DNA from: Leucobacter sp. wl10
GTDB lineage: Bacteria > Actinomycetota > Actinomycetes > Actinomycetales > Microbacteriaceae
NCBI RefSeq assembly: GCF_003569785.1
Contig: NZ_KZ983987.1
Location: 186,001 to 250,000, forward strand
Direction of reading: 5' to 3'
DNA length: 64,000 bases
Shown here piece by piece: positions 63,824-64,000 of the stretch. The notes beneath the pieces are model-generated. The model was not told the DNA's origin and searched no databases. It was given only the letters and a program-made list of their open reading frames with translations. Within the stretch, counting starts at the first letter, position 1; every line of letters starts with the position of its first letter. The position numbers were made by a program, and so were the translations under genes.

Positions 63824-64000
63824 ATGGCCGATCTGCTACCTGAGCACCCGGACTTCCTCTGGCGCAACCCCGACCCCGGGCCCGGCTACGACGCGGTGAT
63901 CGTGGGCGGCGGCGGCCACGGTCTCGCCACCGCCTACTATCTGGCGAAGAACCACGGCATGACGAACATCGCCGTGCTCGAGCGGGGCTGGCTCGCGGGC
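63824..64000 (+). CDS. soxB: Sarcosine oxidase beta subunit (5' end only)
   Basis: The first 59 codons are visible before the window ends. They include [13 protein letters not shown] and the FAD motif [20 protein letters not shown], both typical of heterotetrameric sarcosine oxidase beta subunits. ATG 63824 lies 2 bp after glyA, so they are one operon. soxD, soxA and soxG would be expected next. The enzyme demethylates sarcosine to glycine. Confidence 0.9.
   Translation, partial: MADLLPEHPDFLWRNPDPGPGYDAVIVGGGGHGLATAYYLAKNHGMTNIAVLERGWLAG

Overview
The window is about 70 % G+C, with SD-led genes beside many apparently leaderless ones. Housekeeping genes include a fused E2-E1 2-oxoglutarate dehydrogenase (Kgd/OdhA type), GTP-type PEP carboxykinase, a RamB/ScfR-type regulator, FprA-type reductase, DUF501 and DUF1684. 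Together these point to a Gram-positive actinobacterium, most likely Microbacteriaceae and perhaps close to Leucobacter. That placement is inference from gene content; no 16S gene is present. I saw no insertion sequence, prophage or CRISPR array.

Layout. (1) 1-6018: an amino-acid catabolic island with an MHS-type transporter, an enolase-superfamily enzyme of the hydroxyproline type, a prolidase-like amidohydrolase, a proline racemase/hydroxyproline epimerase and an agmatine-deiminase-type enzyme. (2) 6177-6530: a small NTF2-like protein. (3) 6856-17788: a compact accessory cluster with an APC permease, a C26 hydrolase, FprA-type reductase plus flavodoxin on the opposite strand, a cytochrome P450, a glutamine-synthetase-like gamma-glutamylamide ligase, a signal-peptide-less solute-binding-protein fold, a second C26 hydrolase, a class-I glutamine amidotransferase, and a GntR regulator paired with a soluble Cache-domain protein. 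(4) 17799-29262: odhA, two CNNM/CBS proteins, a lipoprotein, metX and metY, an SDR and ung. (5) 29379-33199: histidine utilisation (hutG, hutH, IclR regulator). (6) 33415-55055: a frameshifted DUF1684 gene, rplY, pth, mfd, two related lipoproteins, mazG, hisS, eno, a DivIC/FtsB-like gene, a DUF501 gene, ndh, a RamB-like regulator, pckG, a Tat-secreted protein, an unusual tRNA-Leu(UAA), lemA, htpX and an MFS exporter. (7) 55153-62307: a second catabolic island with FAD amine oxidase, DapA-family lyase and aldehyde dehydrogenase as one operon, a divergent MFS transporter, and two GntR regulators. (8) 62487-end: glyA and the start of soxB, a sarcosine oxidase operon that runs off the window.

How the genes may work together. 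The most unusual block is the P450 cluster. I infer that an imported amine or N-substituted compound is oxidised by the P450, with electrons from FprA through flavodoxin, and that the product is gamma-glutamylated and later released by the C26/GATase hydrolases. The permease and P450 promoters share -35/-10 boxes with identical spacing, an upstream TTGAGCG element and a GGGAGTAC leader motif, so they look co-regulated. The island at 55-62 kb has two TTGACA promoters facing apart, each followed by the same 15-bp palindrome ATGATC-N3-GATCAT, a convincing GntR-type operator pair. Its DapA-type lyase and aldehyde dehydrogenase, with the epimerase in region 1, could make a hydroxyproline to 2-oxoglutarate route; that is inference.

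Start sites were chosen from Shine-Dalgarno spacing, from -10 boxes lying 6-8 nt before the start codon (leaderless transcripts), and from known family N-termini.
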